A stretch of 8,297 bases of DNA from JAJCZB01 sp964350195 (GTDB taxonomy: Bacteria; Babelota; Babeliae; Babelales; Vermiphilaceae): the NCBI GenBank assembly GCA_964350195.1, contig CAYGJB010000032.1, positions 1 through 8,297 of the forward strand. The letters run 5' to 3'. The position numbers and the translations under genes were made by a program. Positions 1 to 6,103 of this stretch are shown here, piece by piece (the stretch's first letter is position 1; every line of letters starts with the position of its first letter). The notes beneath the pieces are model-generated. The model was not told where the DNA came from and searched no databases. It saw only the letters and a list, made by a program, of their open reading frames with translations.

Positions 1-21
1 TCTTTTTGCAGCTTACAGGTG

Positions 22-1074
22 CTAAAAAACTATGCACTTCATTATTGAATCTGGGGCTTTATTTATACGAGCAATTACCTTGGCAACATTTACTGGACAC
101 AATAAAATATCATTGCCTGCCTTTAGAGCTTTAAGTTCAAGCTCGCCGGGTGGAAAAATATTCGTCATTGCTTTCATGCCGAGCCCATCTGAAACTATTA
201 GCCCCTTAAAGCCAAGTTGCTCTCGAAGCAGCTTTGTTAAAATGTTATGCGAAAGGGTTGCTGGTAGCTGCTCATCTTGAGAAAGTGCTGGTGCATCTAA
301 ATGGGCCGTCATAATTGCTGCTATGTCATTATCAATAAGAGATTTAAAGGGAACTATTTCTACTTGCATAAGCCGATTTTTATCATGCGGGACAATGCCT
401 CTGCCATGATGAGTGTCTATGTCAGTGTCCCCATGGCCTGGAAAATGTTTTCCGCATGCTAGCACACCAGCATCTTGCAATCCATGCATAAAAAGAACAG
501 ATTTACGGGATATTTTTTCGGGATCGTCTCCAAACGATCGAATATTGATTACTGGATTATGTGGATTATTATTTACGTCTGCCACGGGTGCAAAATTTAT
601 GTGCACCCCAATCGTTTTGCATTGCCGTCCTATTTCGTTGCCGAGTTCATAAATGAGCTCATTGTGTTCAGCGCTTAGTGCTCCGAGTGTCATTGCTCGA
701 GGAAAGGTAATTACGTCCTTTTGCAGTCGCATGCTCAGACCCCACTCTGCATCAAGGGTGATCAGTAGGGGTATCTTTGATATATCTTGTAATCGATTTG
801 TATGTTTTAGCTGTTTTTGCGGTGTGCCGGTACCCATATAAATAACCCCACCAATATGATGTTCCTTGATCATACATTCAACGTAATCTGAAGCTAGATT
901 ATACGGGCTTTTAAGCATAAAAAGCGCATTGTGTTTAGGGGATGATACTGTGGCTACGATGATTAGTTGGCCAATTTTTTGCTCAAGTGAAAGCTCTGAT
1001 ATATCTGGTATTCTGGCCTCAAATGAAAGTGATAGAATAAGGTAGAAAATGGCTAGTAAAGACCTTGTTTTCAT
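22..1074 (-). CDS. Secreted glycoside hydrolase family 3 beta-N-acetylhexosaminidase (NagZ-like)
   Basis: A complete 350-residue single-domain GH3 protein, predicted to remove terminal beta-linked N-acetylhexosamine from chitin, peptidoglycan or host glycan fragments. Seen: residues 1-20 form a signal peptide (basic start, then LLAIFYLILSLSF, cut near FEA). The substrate-loop motif is LDAEWGLSMRL (107-117). The NagZ signature KHFPGHGDT is at 209-217, followed by D220-T-H222, the Asp/His acid-base dyad of this subfamily. The nucleophile is D296 in IVSDGLGM. The C-terminal GH3 or beta-lactamase-like domains of longer relatives are absent, and the protein ends just after the barrel. An AAAGG ribosome-binding site lies 7 nt before the ATG. 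Classical NagZ is cytoplasmic and recycles peptidoglycan; the signal peptide argues for a periplasmic or exported role here. The gene is divergent from the GH1 pair. The family is certain; the exact substrate is not. Confidence 0.93.
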   Translation of the reverse strand: MKTRSLLAIFYLILSLSFEARIPDISELSLEQKIGQLIIVATVSSPKHNALFMLKSPYNLASDYVECMIKEHHIGGVIYMGTGTPQKQLKHTNRLQDISKIPLLITLDAEWGLSMRLQKDVITFPRAMTLGALSAEHNELIYELGNEIGRQCKTIGVHINFAPVADVNNNPHNPVINIRSFGDDPEKISRKSVLFMHGLQDAGVLACGKHFPGHGDTDIDTHHGRGIVPHDKNRLMQVEIVPFKSLIDNDIAAIMTAHLDAPALSQDEQLPATLSHNILTKLLREQLGFKGLIVSDGLGMKAMTNIFPPGELELKALKAGNDILLCPVNVAKVIARINKAPDSIMKCIVF

Positions 1075-1151
1075 GAAAAAACCTTTGGCTAAAGTTTGAA
1101 TTTAAGCCTCTATGGCTCCAGTTAAGGCGCTTGTTGCAGATAGAAATAATA

Positions 1152-1181
1152 TTGATACCCTGATAATAAGGGTAATATATA
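1152..1181 (+). promoter_or_regulatory. Possible sigma70-type promoter for the GH1 pair
   Basis: TTGATA (1152-1157) is followed after 18 nt by TATATA (1176-1181), a fair match to -35/-10 boxes, 50 nt before the GH1 start codon. The region is AT-rich, so chance matches are likely. No promoter consensus is known to me for this lineage. Confidence 0.28.
1156..1174. repeat. Inverted repeat TACCCT-7-AGGGTA, possible operator
   Basis: A perfect 6-bp inverted repeat with a 7-nt AT-rich centre lies between the candidate -35 and -10 boxes, in the 157-bp gap shared by the divergent GH3 and GH1 genes. A repressor bound here could control one or both directions. No regulator gene is in the window, and a 6-bp palindrome can arise by chance. 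Confidence 0.3.
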
Positions 1182-1231
1182 GGATAATGAGGCATTAAGT
1201 ATAAGCAGTAAAAGGTGATTAGGAGATATCT

Positions 1232-2902
1232 ATGGACTATATATTAATGCTGTGGTCTTACAAACTTGGTAAAGCGATGCTTCTTTTGCTAGCGGCTTTT
1301 ATAGGCGGTAAGGGCGGATTAGAATATGGTGCTAAGCCAGCTATAAAAAAGATGTATCCAGATTATTATGCATTTCATGCAAAGCGTGTAGAGAGTAATG
1401 ATAAAATCTATAAAAAATTAAATCCAATTAGTATTCCAAAGCAGCTTCCTTCAATGGAAGAGATAGCTGATTCTATTTTTAAATCCGTTGATCCGCATTC
1501 TTTTTTGTTTGGTGGCTCCACTTCAGAGTATCAATGTAGCAAAAAGTGTACTGCAGATATGTGTACGTATTCACGCTATTTGGAACAGCGCAATAGTAAT
1601 AAAAAAAATGAGCAAATGCCATGCCCCACAGATACTAAATATAAAATGAACTGGTGGGATCAGTATAAAACGTATATCGACGATTCGGTTACACAGCTTG
1701 GATTGAATGCTATTCGTTTTTCTATTGAATGGTCGCTTGTTCAGCCAGAAGGACCAAATTTATGGGATCAAAAGGTTCTTGATCATTATGCAGATTTGTT
1801 TGTCTACTGTGTGAAAAAGGGGGTGACTCCGCTGGTATGTTTCCATCATTATACCGATCCAGTTTGGTTTTTTAATAAGGGCGCGTTTGCCAATATGAAT
1901 AATATTGAATATTTCAGCACATATACAAATAAAATGTATACGCATATTATGACGTCGCTTGCCAAAGATGAAGATGCGCTTAAAGCTTATGTAAAGCTAG
2001 GTGAAAGAACTCCAAAGTGGTTTACTTTTAATGCACCCGCAGGGTATGCATTTCGTGTGCATAGACAAGAAGTAATGGATGAAACGTTTAAGGGTTTGAA
2101 TATAGTTGCCAAGGCTACGCTTGGTACTTGTATTGCTACGATGCAAACGAGCAAAGCGTTAAAAAAGAGTTTTAAGCAGTTGGGTTTGCCTGAAATTATT
2201 CAAAATCCAGTAGTTGGTTTTTTGAAAAATGGTTTGCAAGTTGATGGTGCAGATAAATACTACAGTAAATCAATTTCAGAATTTTTTAGTGCACATGCAG
2301 ATTATATTCGTCATGATGCTGTGTATCAGTTTTTTACAACGGGTACATTTAGAGTGCAAATACCAAAAATAGTCGATATTGATTATACAAGCGAAGATGC
2401 TCTTGGTTGTTTAGATATTATAGGTTTGAACTATTATTCAAATATGCAGCTGTTTCTAACCCAAAAGCAGTGCGCCAATACAGATCCTGAGCTTGCTACA
2501 GATGGTTCAACTTATTATCGTTATCCAGCTGGCATGTATCGAGCAATCGTTGAATTGCATGAAGAGCTGGTTAAGCCATATGAAAAGGCAACCGGTAGAA
2601 AATTGCCAATGTTTGTAGCAGAAAATGGTATTGCGACGAATGATAATAAAAAGCGAGCACGCTTTTATGAAGAATATATGTATGCTATTTCAAAAGCGGT
2701 ACAAGACGGTTATCCAGTGATGGGTTATACACCATGGACACTTTTCGATAATTATGAATGGCCAGACCACATGAATAATAGATCAAGAAATTATGGTTTG
2801 TTTGCTGTCGTTGATGATGGTAAGCATCTTCAACTCAAAGAAGGCTCTAAGCCACTCAAGCAGTTTGCTGATTGCTTAAAAAAACATACGAACAACGCAT
2901 AA
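1232..2902 (+). CDS. Exported GH1 beta-glucosidase-like protein, copy 1, acid/base Glu replaced by Ala
   Basis: A 556-residue member of glycoside hydrolase family 1, a (beta/alpha)8 barrel that normally hydrolyses beta-glycosides by retention. Seen: a hydrophobic N-terminal segment (about 16-26, MLLLLAAFIGG), probably a signal or anchor; FLFGGSTSEYQ (91-101) with the sugar-binding Gln; IRFSIEW (161-167); FHHYTDP (204-210) with the HW-equivalent H206-Y207; GLNYYSN (398-404); the nucleophile E464 in AENG; and PWTLFDNYEW (501-510) with the sugar-binding E509-W510. The acid/base motif, normally T-F-N-E-P, reads TFNAP (265-269), so A268 replaces the catalytic Glu. A Cys-containing segment (C106, C111, C131) follows the Gln motif where ordinary GH1 proteins differ. 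AGGAG lies 6 nt before the ATG. It is longer than usual GH1 (about 440-500) because of the N-terminal extension. It is co-transcribed with a paralogue 17 bp downstream. The fold is secure; hydrolytic activity is doubtful. Confidence 0.9.
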   Translation: MDYILMLWSYKLGKAMLLLLAAFIGGKGGLEYGAKPAIKKMYPDYYAFHAKRVESNDKIYKKLNPISIPKQLPSMEEIADSIFKSVDPHSFLFGGSTSEYQCSKKCTADMCTYSRYLEQRNSNKKNEQMPCPTDTKYKMNWWDQYKTYIDDSVTQLGLNAIRFSIEWSLVQPEGPNLWDQKVLDHYADLFVYCVKKGVTPLVCFHHYTDPVWFFNKGAFANMNNIEYFSTYTNKMYTHIMTSLAKDEDALKAYVKLGERTPKWFTFNAPAGYAFRVHRQEVMDETFKGLNIVAKATLGTCIATMQTSKALKKSFKQLGLPEIIQNPVVGFLKNGLQVDGADKYYSKSISEFFSAHADYIRHDAVYQFFTTGTFRVQIPKIVDIDYTSEDALGCLDIIGLNYYSNMQLFLTQKQCANTDPELATDGSTYYRYPAGMYRAIVELHEELVKPYEKATGRKLPMFVAENGIATNDNKKRARFYEEYMYAISKAVQDGYPVMGYTPWTLFDNYEWPDHMNNRSRNYGLFAVVDDGKHLQLKEGSKPLKQFADCLKKHTNNA

Positions 2903-2911
2903 GCGAAAATT

Positions 2912-2917
2912 AGGGGG
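2912..2917 (+). promoter_or_regulatory. Ribosome-binding site of GH1 copy 2, ambiguous ATG/GTG start
   Basis: AGGGGG sits only 2 nt before the ATG at 2920 but 5 nt before an in-frame GTG at 2923. The GTG spacing is closer to normal, so translation may begin at GTG, giving a protein one residue shorter with the same signal peptide. Confidence 0.5.
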
Positions 2918-2919
2918 TT

Positions 2920-4473
2920 ATGGTGAGCAAGCAAAAATATATTTTGGCCCTATTGGTATTACTATGCGCTACATTTTTTGCAGATGCTCGTGGGGGCAAG
3001 CGTGCGCTTTATAAGCGTATTGAGCCAATCACTATGCCGGAAAACTTACCAGACATAGCCGGAATAGCTCAAGCTATTATAGAACCTGTTGGTAAAGAGA
3101 ATTTTCTTTTCGGCGCTTCCAGCTCAGAGCATCAATCCAGTAGGCAATGTACCCCAGAAATTTGTAGTGCTTCTCGTTGGGCACTTGAAAATAGCTATGA
3201 GCTTCCCACTGATATACAGTATAAAATGGATTTTTGGAACAACTATAAAAACTACATTGATGATGCGATTAACCAACTTGGCATTAAAGCTGTTCGCTTT
3301 TCTATAGAAATGGCGTTAGTGCAGCCAGATGGCCCAGGATCTTGGGACCGTTTAGCGATCAAGCATTACGAAGATTTGTTTACGTATTGCTTGAAAAAGG
3401 GTATTACGCCACTTATTACTTTTCATCATTACACTGATCCAAGCTGGTTTGTTGATAAGGGTGGTTTTGAAAAAATAGATAACGTCTTTTATTTTGAGCA
3501 GCAATGCGTAAAGCTGTATGCATCTCTTATTGATGCTACGTCGCGCGATATGTTTGCTTTGATAGGGCTAAAAAATATGTATCCGCGTGAACCGCTTTGG
3601 ATTACCTTTAATGCACCAGAAGCGTATGCATTTCGAGGATATTATGCGGAATCTGGTCCACCATCTCATCCTTATAAGAAAGGGTTGATGGAGGTGGCTG
3701 AAGTTATTAAGAACTGTTGCGAAGCAACGGTACGGGTAAGCAAGGCGCTTAAGGCATCTTTTGCAAGTAAACATCTACCATCGGTGATTCATGAACCTAA
3801 AGTTGGTTTGCTAAAAAATATTCATCAAGTTGATCCGGCTCGTGGTTCTCTTGGTCAAAAGATTCGTTCAAGCGTTACTCGCTTTATGATTGGTTATGCC
3901 GATTTAATCAGAAATGATGCCATGTTTGATTTTTTTACCACAGGCATATTCAGCGTAAAAGTACCGTTTGGAAAAATTAAGCATAGTAATAAAGATGCTA
4001 TTGGGTGTTTAGATTTTGTCGGTCTTAATTATTACTCGAACCGATATCTTTCTCTGGCTAGTTCTATTGCAATCACCGATCCAATACTTACGACTGATAG
4101 CGATTATTATCATTATCCGCAGGGTATTTATCGTGCAATTATTCAGATGTATCAACAATTTATATGGCCATATGAAAAGGCTACCAATTCAAAATTGCCG
4201 CTTTTTATAGCAGAGAACGGCATTGCCACTAATAATCATGAAAAGCGTTCCCATTTTTATCATGCTTATCTGTATGCGATATCTTGTGCTGTGCAAGAAG
4301 GGTACCCTATTTATGGTTACACGCCATGGGCACTATTTGATAACTATGAGTGGCCTACCAAAGAGAAGGGTGCAAAGAGAAATTATGGTATTTTCTCTAT
4401 ATCAAATAATGGCAACCATCTTGAGCTTAAGCAGGGATCTTGGCCTCTTAAAGAGTTTGCACAAGCTCTTTAA
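2920..4473 (+). CDS. Secreted GH1 beta-glucosidase-like protein, copy 2, acid/base Glu replaced by Ala
   Basis: A 517-residue GH1 paralogue of the preceding gene. Seen: a clear signal peptide (KQK, then YILALLVLLCATFF, likely cut after ADA at 23); FLFGASSSEHQ (62-72); FHHYTDP (168-174) followed by SWFVDKGGFE; GLNYYSN (368-374); the nucleophile E432 in AENG; and PWALFDNYEW (469-478 region). The acid/base motif is again NAP (231-233), with A232 for Glu. Unlike copy 1, a Glu follows directly (NAPE, E234), and the loop after it keeps a GPPSHP segment reminiscent of the family's usual G..PPG region. Both copies share C-x4-C after the Gln motif (C77 and C82 here) and near-identical nucleophile blocks (KLP-F-AENGIATN). 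The start lacks the long N-terminal extension of copy 1. The gene ends in TAA inside a hairpin and overlaps ychF by 4 bp. Likely role, inferred: extracytoplasmic binding or atypical processing of beta-glycosides. Confidence 0.91.
   Translation: MVSKQKYILALLVLLCATFFADARGGKRALYKRIEPITMPENLPDIAGIAQAIIEPVGKENFLFGASSSEHQSSRQCTPEICSASRWALENSYELPTDIQYKMDFWNNYKNYIDDAINQLGIKAVRFSIEMALVQPDGPGSWDRLAIKHYEDLFTYCLKKGITPLITFHHYTDPSWFVDKGGFEKIDNVFYFEQQCVKLYASLIDATSRDMFALIGLKNMYPREPLWITFNAPEAYAFRGYYAESGPPSHPYKKGLMEVAEVIKNCCEATVRVSKALKASFASKHLPSVIHEPKVGLLKNIHQVDPARGSLGQKIRSSVTRFMIGYADLIRNDAMFDFFTTGIFSVKVPFGKIKHSNKDAIGCLDFVGLNYYSNRYLSLASSIAITDPILTTDSDYYHYPQGIYRAIIQMYQQFIWPYEKATNSKLPLFIAENGIATNNHEKRSHFYHAYLYAISCAVQEGYPIYGYTPWALFDNYEWPTKEKGAKRNYGIFSISNNGNHLELKQGSWPLKEFAQAL
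4448..4473. terminator. Hairpin at the convergent GH1/ychF junction, possible terminator
   Basis: A 26-nt near-perfect palindrome has 11 pairs (one is a G-U in the rightward transcript, an A-C mismatch in the leftward one) around a GCAC loop. It ends exactly at the GH1 stop codon. No U-run follows on either strand, so it is not a classical intrinsic terminator; it could stabilise the 3' end or weakly terminate. It is made from the last GH1 codons (KEFAQAL). Confidence 0.35.
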
Positions 4474-5573
4474 ACATTAAATCTAATCAAAACTACGTCT
4501 CCATCTTGTACTAAATAATCTTGTCCTTCTTTACGGACTTTTCCTTTATTTTTGAGTTCGGTTTCTGAGCCAAGTTCAAAAATATCTTTGCAATTAAATA
4601 TTTCGCCACAAATAAAACCACGTTCAAGATCGGAATGTATTTCGCCGGCAGCTTTACGGATAGATATTCCTTGTGGGATGGGCCAAGCATGTGCCTCTTT
4701 TGGGCCACATGTGAAGAAAGTGATCATGCCTAAGTTTTTGTATGTTTTCTTGATAATGGTATTAAGTCCCGGTTCTTCAAGGCCAAGAAGCCCCATGAGC
4801 TCTTGAGCTTCAGATGGCTCCATTTGGGAAAGCTCGTATTCAATTTTCGCACTAACCGGTATAACGCGATCTTCGCCAAACTCTTTCACGAGAATCTGAT
4901 AGTGAGGACTCTCGCGATAGGTTTCAAGCTCAGTCTCTCCGACATTAGCAATAATGAGGAAATTTTTTGCGCATAAAAGGGGTATAGTAGGAATAGATGA
5001 ATTGAGCATAATTTTTTGTACTTTTTGCGCATCTGCCGCATCGAGTGCGTTGCGAATGGAAGTTAAAAGTGCTTCTTCTGCTTCTAGTTCTTTTCGTTCA
5101 TTCGCTTGGGTTGCACCGCGCATTTGCTTTGGTAATTTATCGAGACGTTTTTGTACTGACTCTAAATCTTTGAGCATAAGCTCAGAAACAATAATATGAT
5201 AATCTTCGAGTGGATCAATGGTATCTCCCTGGTGCATAATGTTGGGATCTTCAAAGCACCGCAATACATGAAGTATTAGATCAACCTCTCGAATGTGGCT
5301 CAAAAACTGATTGCCAAGACCTTCTCCAGAAGCGGCTCCTTTTACGAGCCCGGCTATATCTACAAATTGTACCGTAGAGGGAAGTTTCTTTTTTGAGCCG
5401 TATATTTTTTGGAGCTTATCAAGGCGATCATCTGGTACTTCCGTGATAGCCATGTGTGGATCAATTGTACAAAAGGGATAATTTTCTGCCGGAACTTGCG
5501 ATTTGGTAAGGGCATTAAATAGTGTTGATTTTCCAACATTAGGGAGACCAACGAGGCCAGCTTTAATAGTCAT
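4470..5573 (-). CDS. ychF: YchF/OLA1 family ribosome-associated P-loop ATPase
   Basis: A complete 367-residue member of the Obg-related YchF family, close to the usual length of about 363. YchF proteins bind the ribosome and prefer ATP over GTP; in other bacteria they act in translation and in redox or stress responses. Seen: the P-loop GLPNVGKS (9-16); the switch I region NYPFCTIDPH (31-40); switch II DIAGLVKGAASGEGLG (72-87); and the base-recognition motif NVGE (210-213), the NxxE variant that gives ATP preference in place of GTPase NKxD. A coiled-coil arm lies at about 130-190 (DLESVQKRLDKL, then a Glu/Ala-rich helix). A TGS domain fills about 283-366, with AAGEIHSDLERGFI and the closing DGDVVLIRFNV. 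An AAGGA ribosome-binding site lies 6 nt before the ATG. The gene converges on GH1 copy 2 and its stop codon overlaps that gene's stop. It is housekeeping and cytoplasmic, with no functional tie to its neighbours that I can see. Confidence 0.98.
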   Translation of the reverse strand: MTIKAGLVGLPNVGKSTLFNALTKSQVPAENYPFCTIDPHMAITEVPDDRLDKLQKIYGSKKKLPSTVQFVDIAGLVKGAASGEGLGNQFLSHIREVDLILHVLRCFEDPNIMHQGDTIDPLEDYHIIVSELMLKDLESVQKRLDKLPKQMRGATQANERKELEAEEALLTSIRNALDAADAQKVQKIMLNSSIPTIPLLCAKNFLIIANVGETELETYRESPHYQILVKEFGEDRVIPVSAKIEYELSQMEPSEAQELMGLLGLEEPGLNTIIKKTYKNLGMITFFTCGPKEAHAWPIPQGISIRKAAGEIHSDLERGFICGEIFNCKDIFELGSETELKNKGKVRKEGQDYLVQDGDVVLIRFNV

Positions 5574-5719
5574 GATTTTTCCTTATTGCTATTAGTCTTA
5601 GTGTGCGTGAAAAATAGGATTAATTCAACCAGTAAGCAGATTATTCTTGTGTTCAAAAGATGGGTGTGATAAAAATCAAATTTAATCTGTTAATGCAACC
5701 ATATACAAGGAGCGAGTAG

Positions 5720-5980
5720 ATGAAAGGTATTTTTATGAAGTGGGTTTTCATGGCCGCGTGGCTTGTGAGTTCTTTAGCTGCTATTAATGTTGGGTTAGCT
5801 CCCTTTGGGTTTGATTTCTTTAGGACCGAATTTTTTCTTATGAACATGGATAATTTGGCTAAGCCTTTGTGCTATCTTATTTTGATTTCAGGGCTTGTTA
5901 GTTTGGGGCTTTTTGTAATGTCATGTATGGGACATTGTAATTGTGAAAAGTGCAATGGGTCATCTTCTTGCGGGTGCTAA
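5720..5980 (+). CDS. Small two-helix membrane protein, DUF378-like, with Cys-rich tail
   Basis: An 86-residue protein of unknown function. Seen: a first hydrophobic helix at about 8-29, ending in AINVGLAPFGFDFF (21-34). That stretch resembles the ALNWGL..FGFDL core of DUF378 membrane proteins. A second helix spans about 47-68 (LAKPLCYLILISGLVSLGLFV). The last 18 residues hold six cysteines (C69, C73, C75, C78, C84, C86) plus H72, in C-x3-C-x-C-x2-C and C-x-C spacing, which suits metal binding or disulphides. The tail is not part of DUF378 as I know it. AAGGAG lies 7 nt before the ATG, so the start is well supported. It stands alone between divergent ychF and a strong terminator, which suggests its own promoter. 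The DUF378 match is by motif recall, not a search. Confidence 0.8.
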   Translation: MKGIFMKWVFMAAWLVSSLAAINVGLAPFGFDFFRTEFFLMNMDNLAKPLCYLILISGLVSLGLFVMSCMGHCNCEKCNGSSSCGC

Positions 5981-5998
5981 AATTTTTACTACTTATTT

Positions 5999-6026
5999 AA
6001 AAGGGAGCCACACGGCTCCCTTTTTT
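5999..6026 (+). terminator. Intrinsic terminator after the DUF378-like gene
   Basis: A perfect stem AAAAGGGAGCC / GGCTCCCTTTT with an ACAC loop runs into TTTTTT, 18 nt after the stop codon. The GC-rich core (GGGAGCC) and the U-run make this a textbook rho-independent terminator. It separates the small membrane gene from the large secreted gene downstream. Confidence 0.93.
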
Positions 6027-6103
6027 CTTGCTTGACTAAATCTCTTTCTTGCATAGGTTTGAATACTATGTAATGAGCGTAATAAAAAAAGAGGGTAGCG
6101 AGC

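Noticed and set aside
413..841. Several rightward open frames of 60-80 codons opposite the GH3 gene
   Set aside because: They overlap the well-supported GH3 coding sequence in antisense, show no family motifs and have no convincing ribosome-binding sites.
2027..2041. A sequencing error or local frameshift as the cause of NAP in GH1
   Set aside because: The flanking frame reads normal GH1 sequence on both sides, and the independent paralogue has the same change at 3613-3615, so an error in both is unlikely.
2973..2978. Cys near the end of the GH1 copy 2 signal peptide as a lipoprotein site
   Set aside because: The context is LVLLC with Leu at -1, which does not fit a lipobox; the ADA signal peptidase I site downstream fits better.
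4552..5199. Rightward open frames opposite ychF
   Set aside because: They are antisense shadows of a fully conserved gene, Ser/Ala-rich in the manner of reverse-strand translation.
5647..5673. TTGTGT then GATAAA as a promoter for the small membrane gene
   Set aside because: The 15-nt spacing and weak -35 match are no better than chance in this AT-rich gap; a promoter must exist here but I cannot place it.
5637..5689. 7-bp inverted repeat CAGATTA / TAATCTG, 39 nt apart, in the ychF upstream gap
   Set aside because: The arms are short and widely spaced in AT-rich DNA; it does not frame a clear promoter or a stable hairpin.
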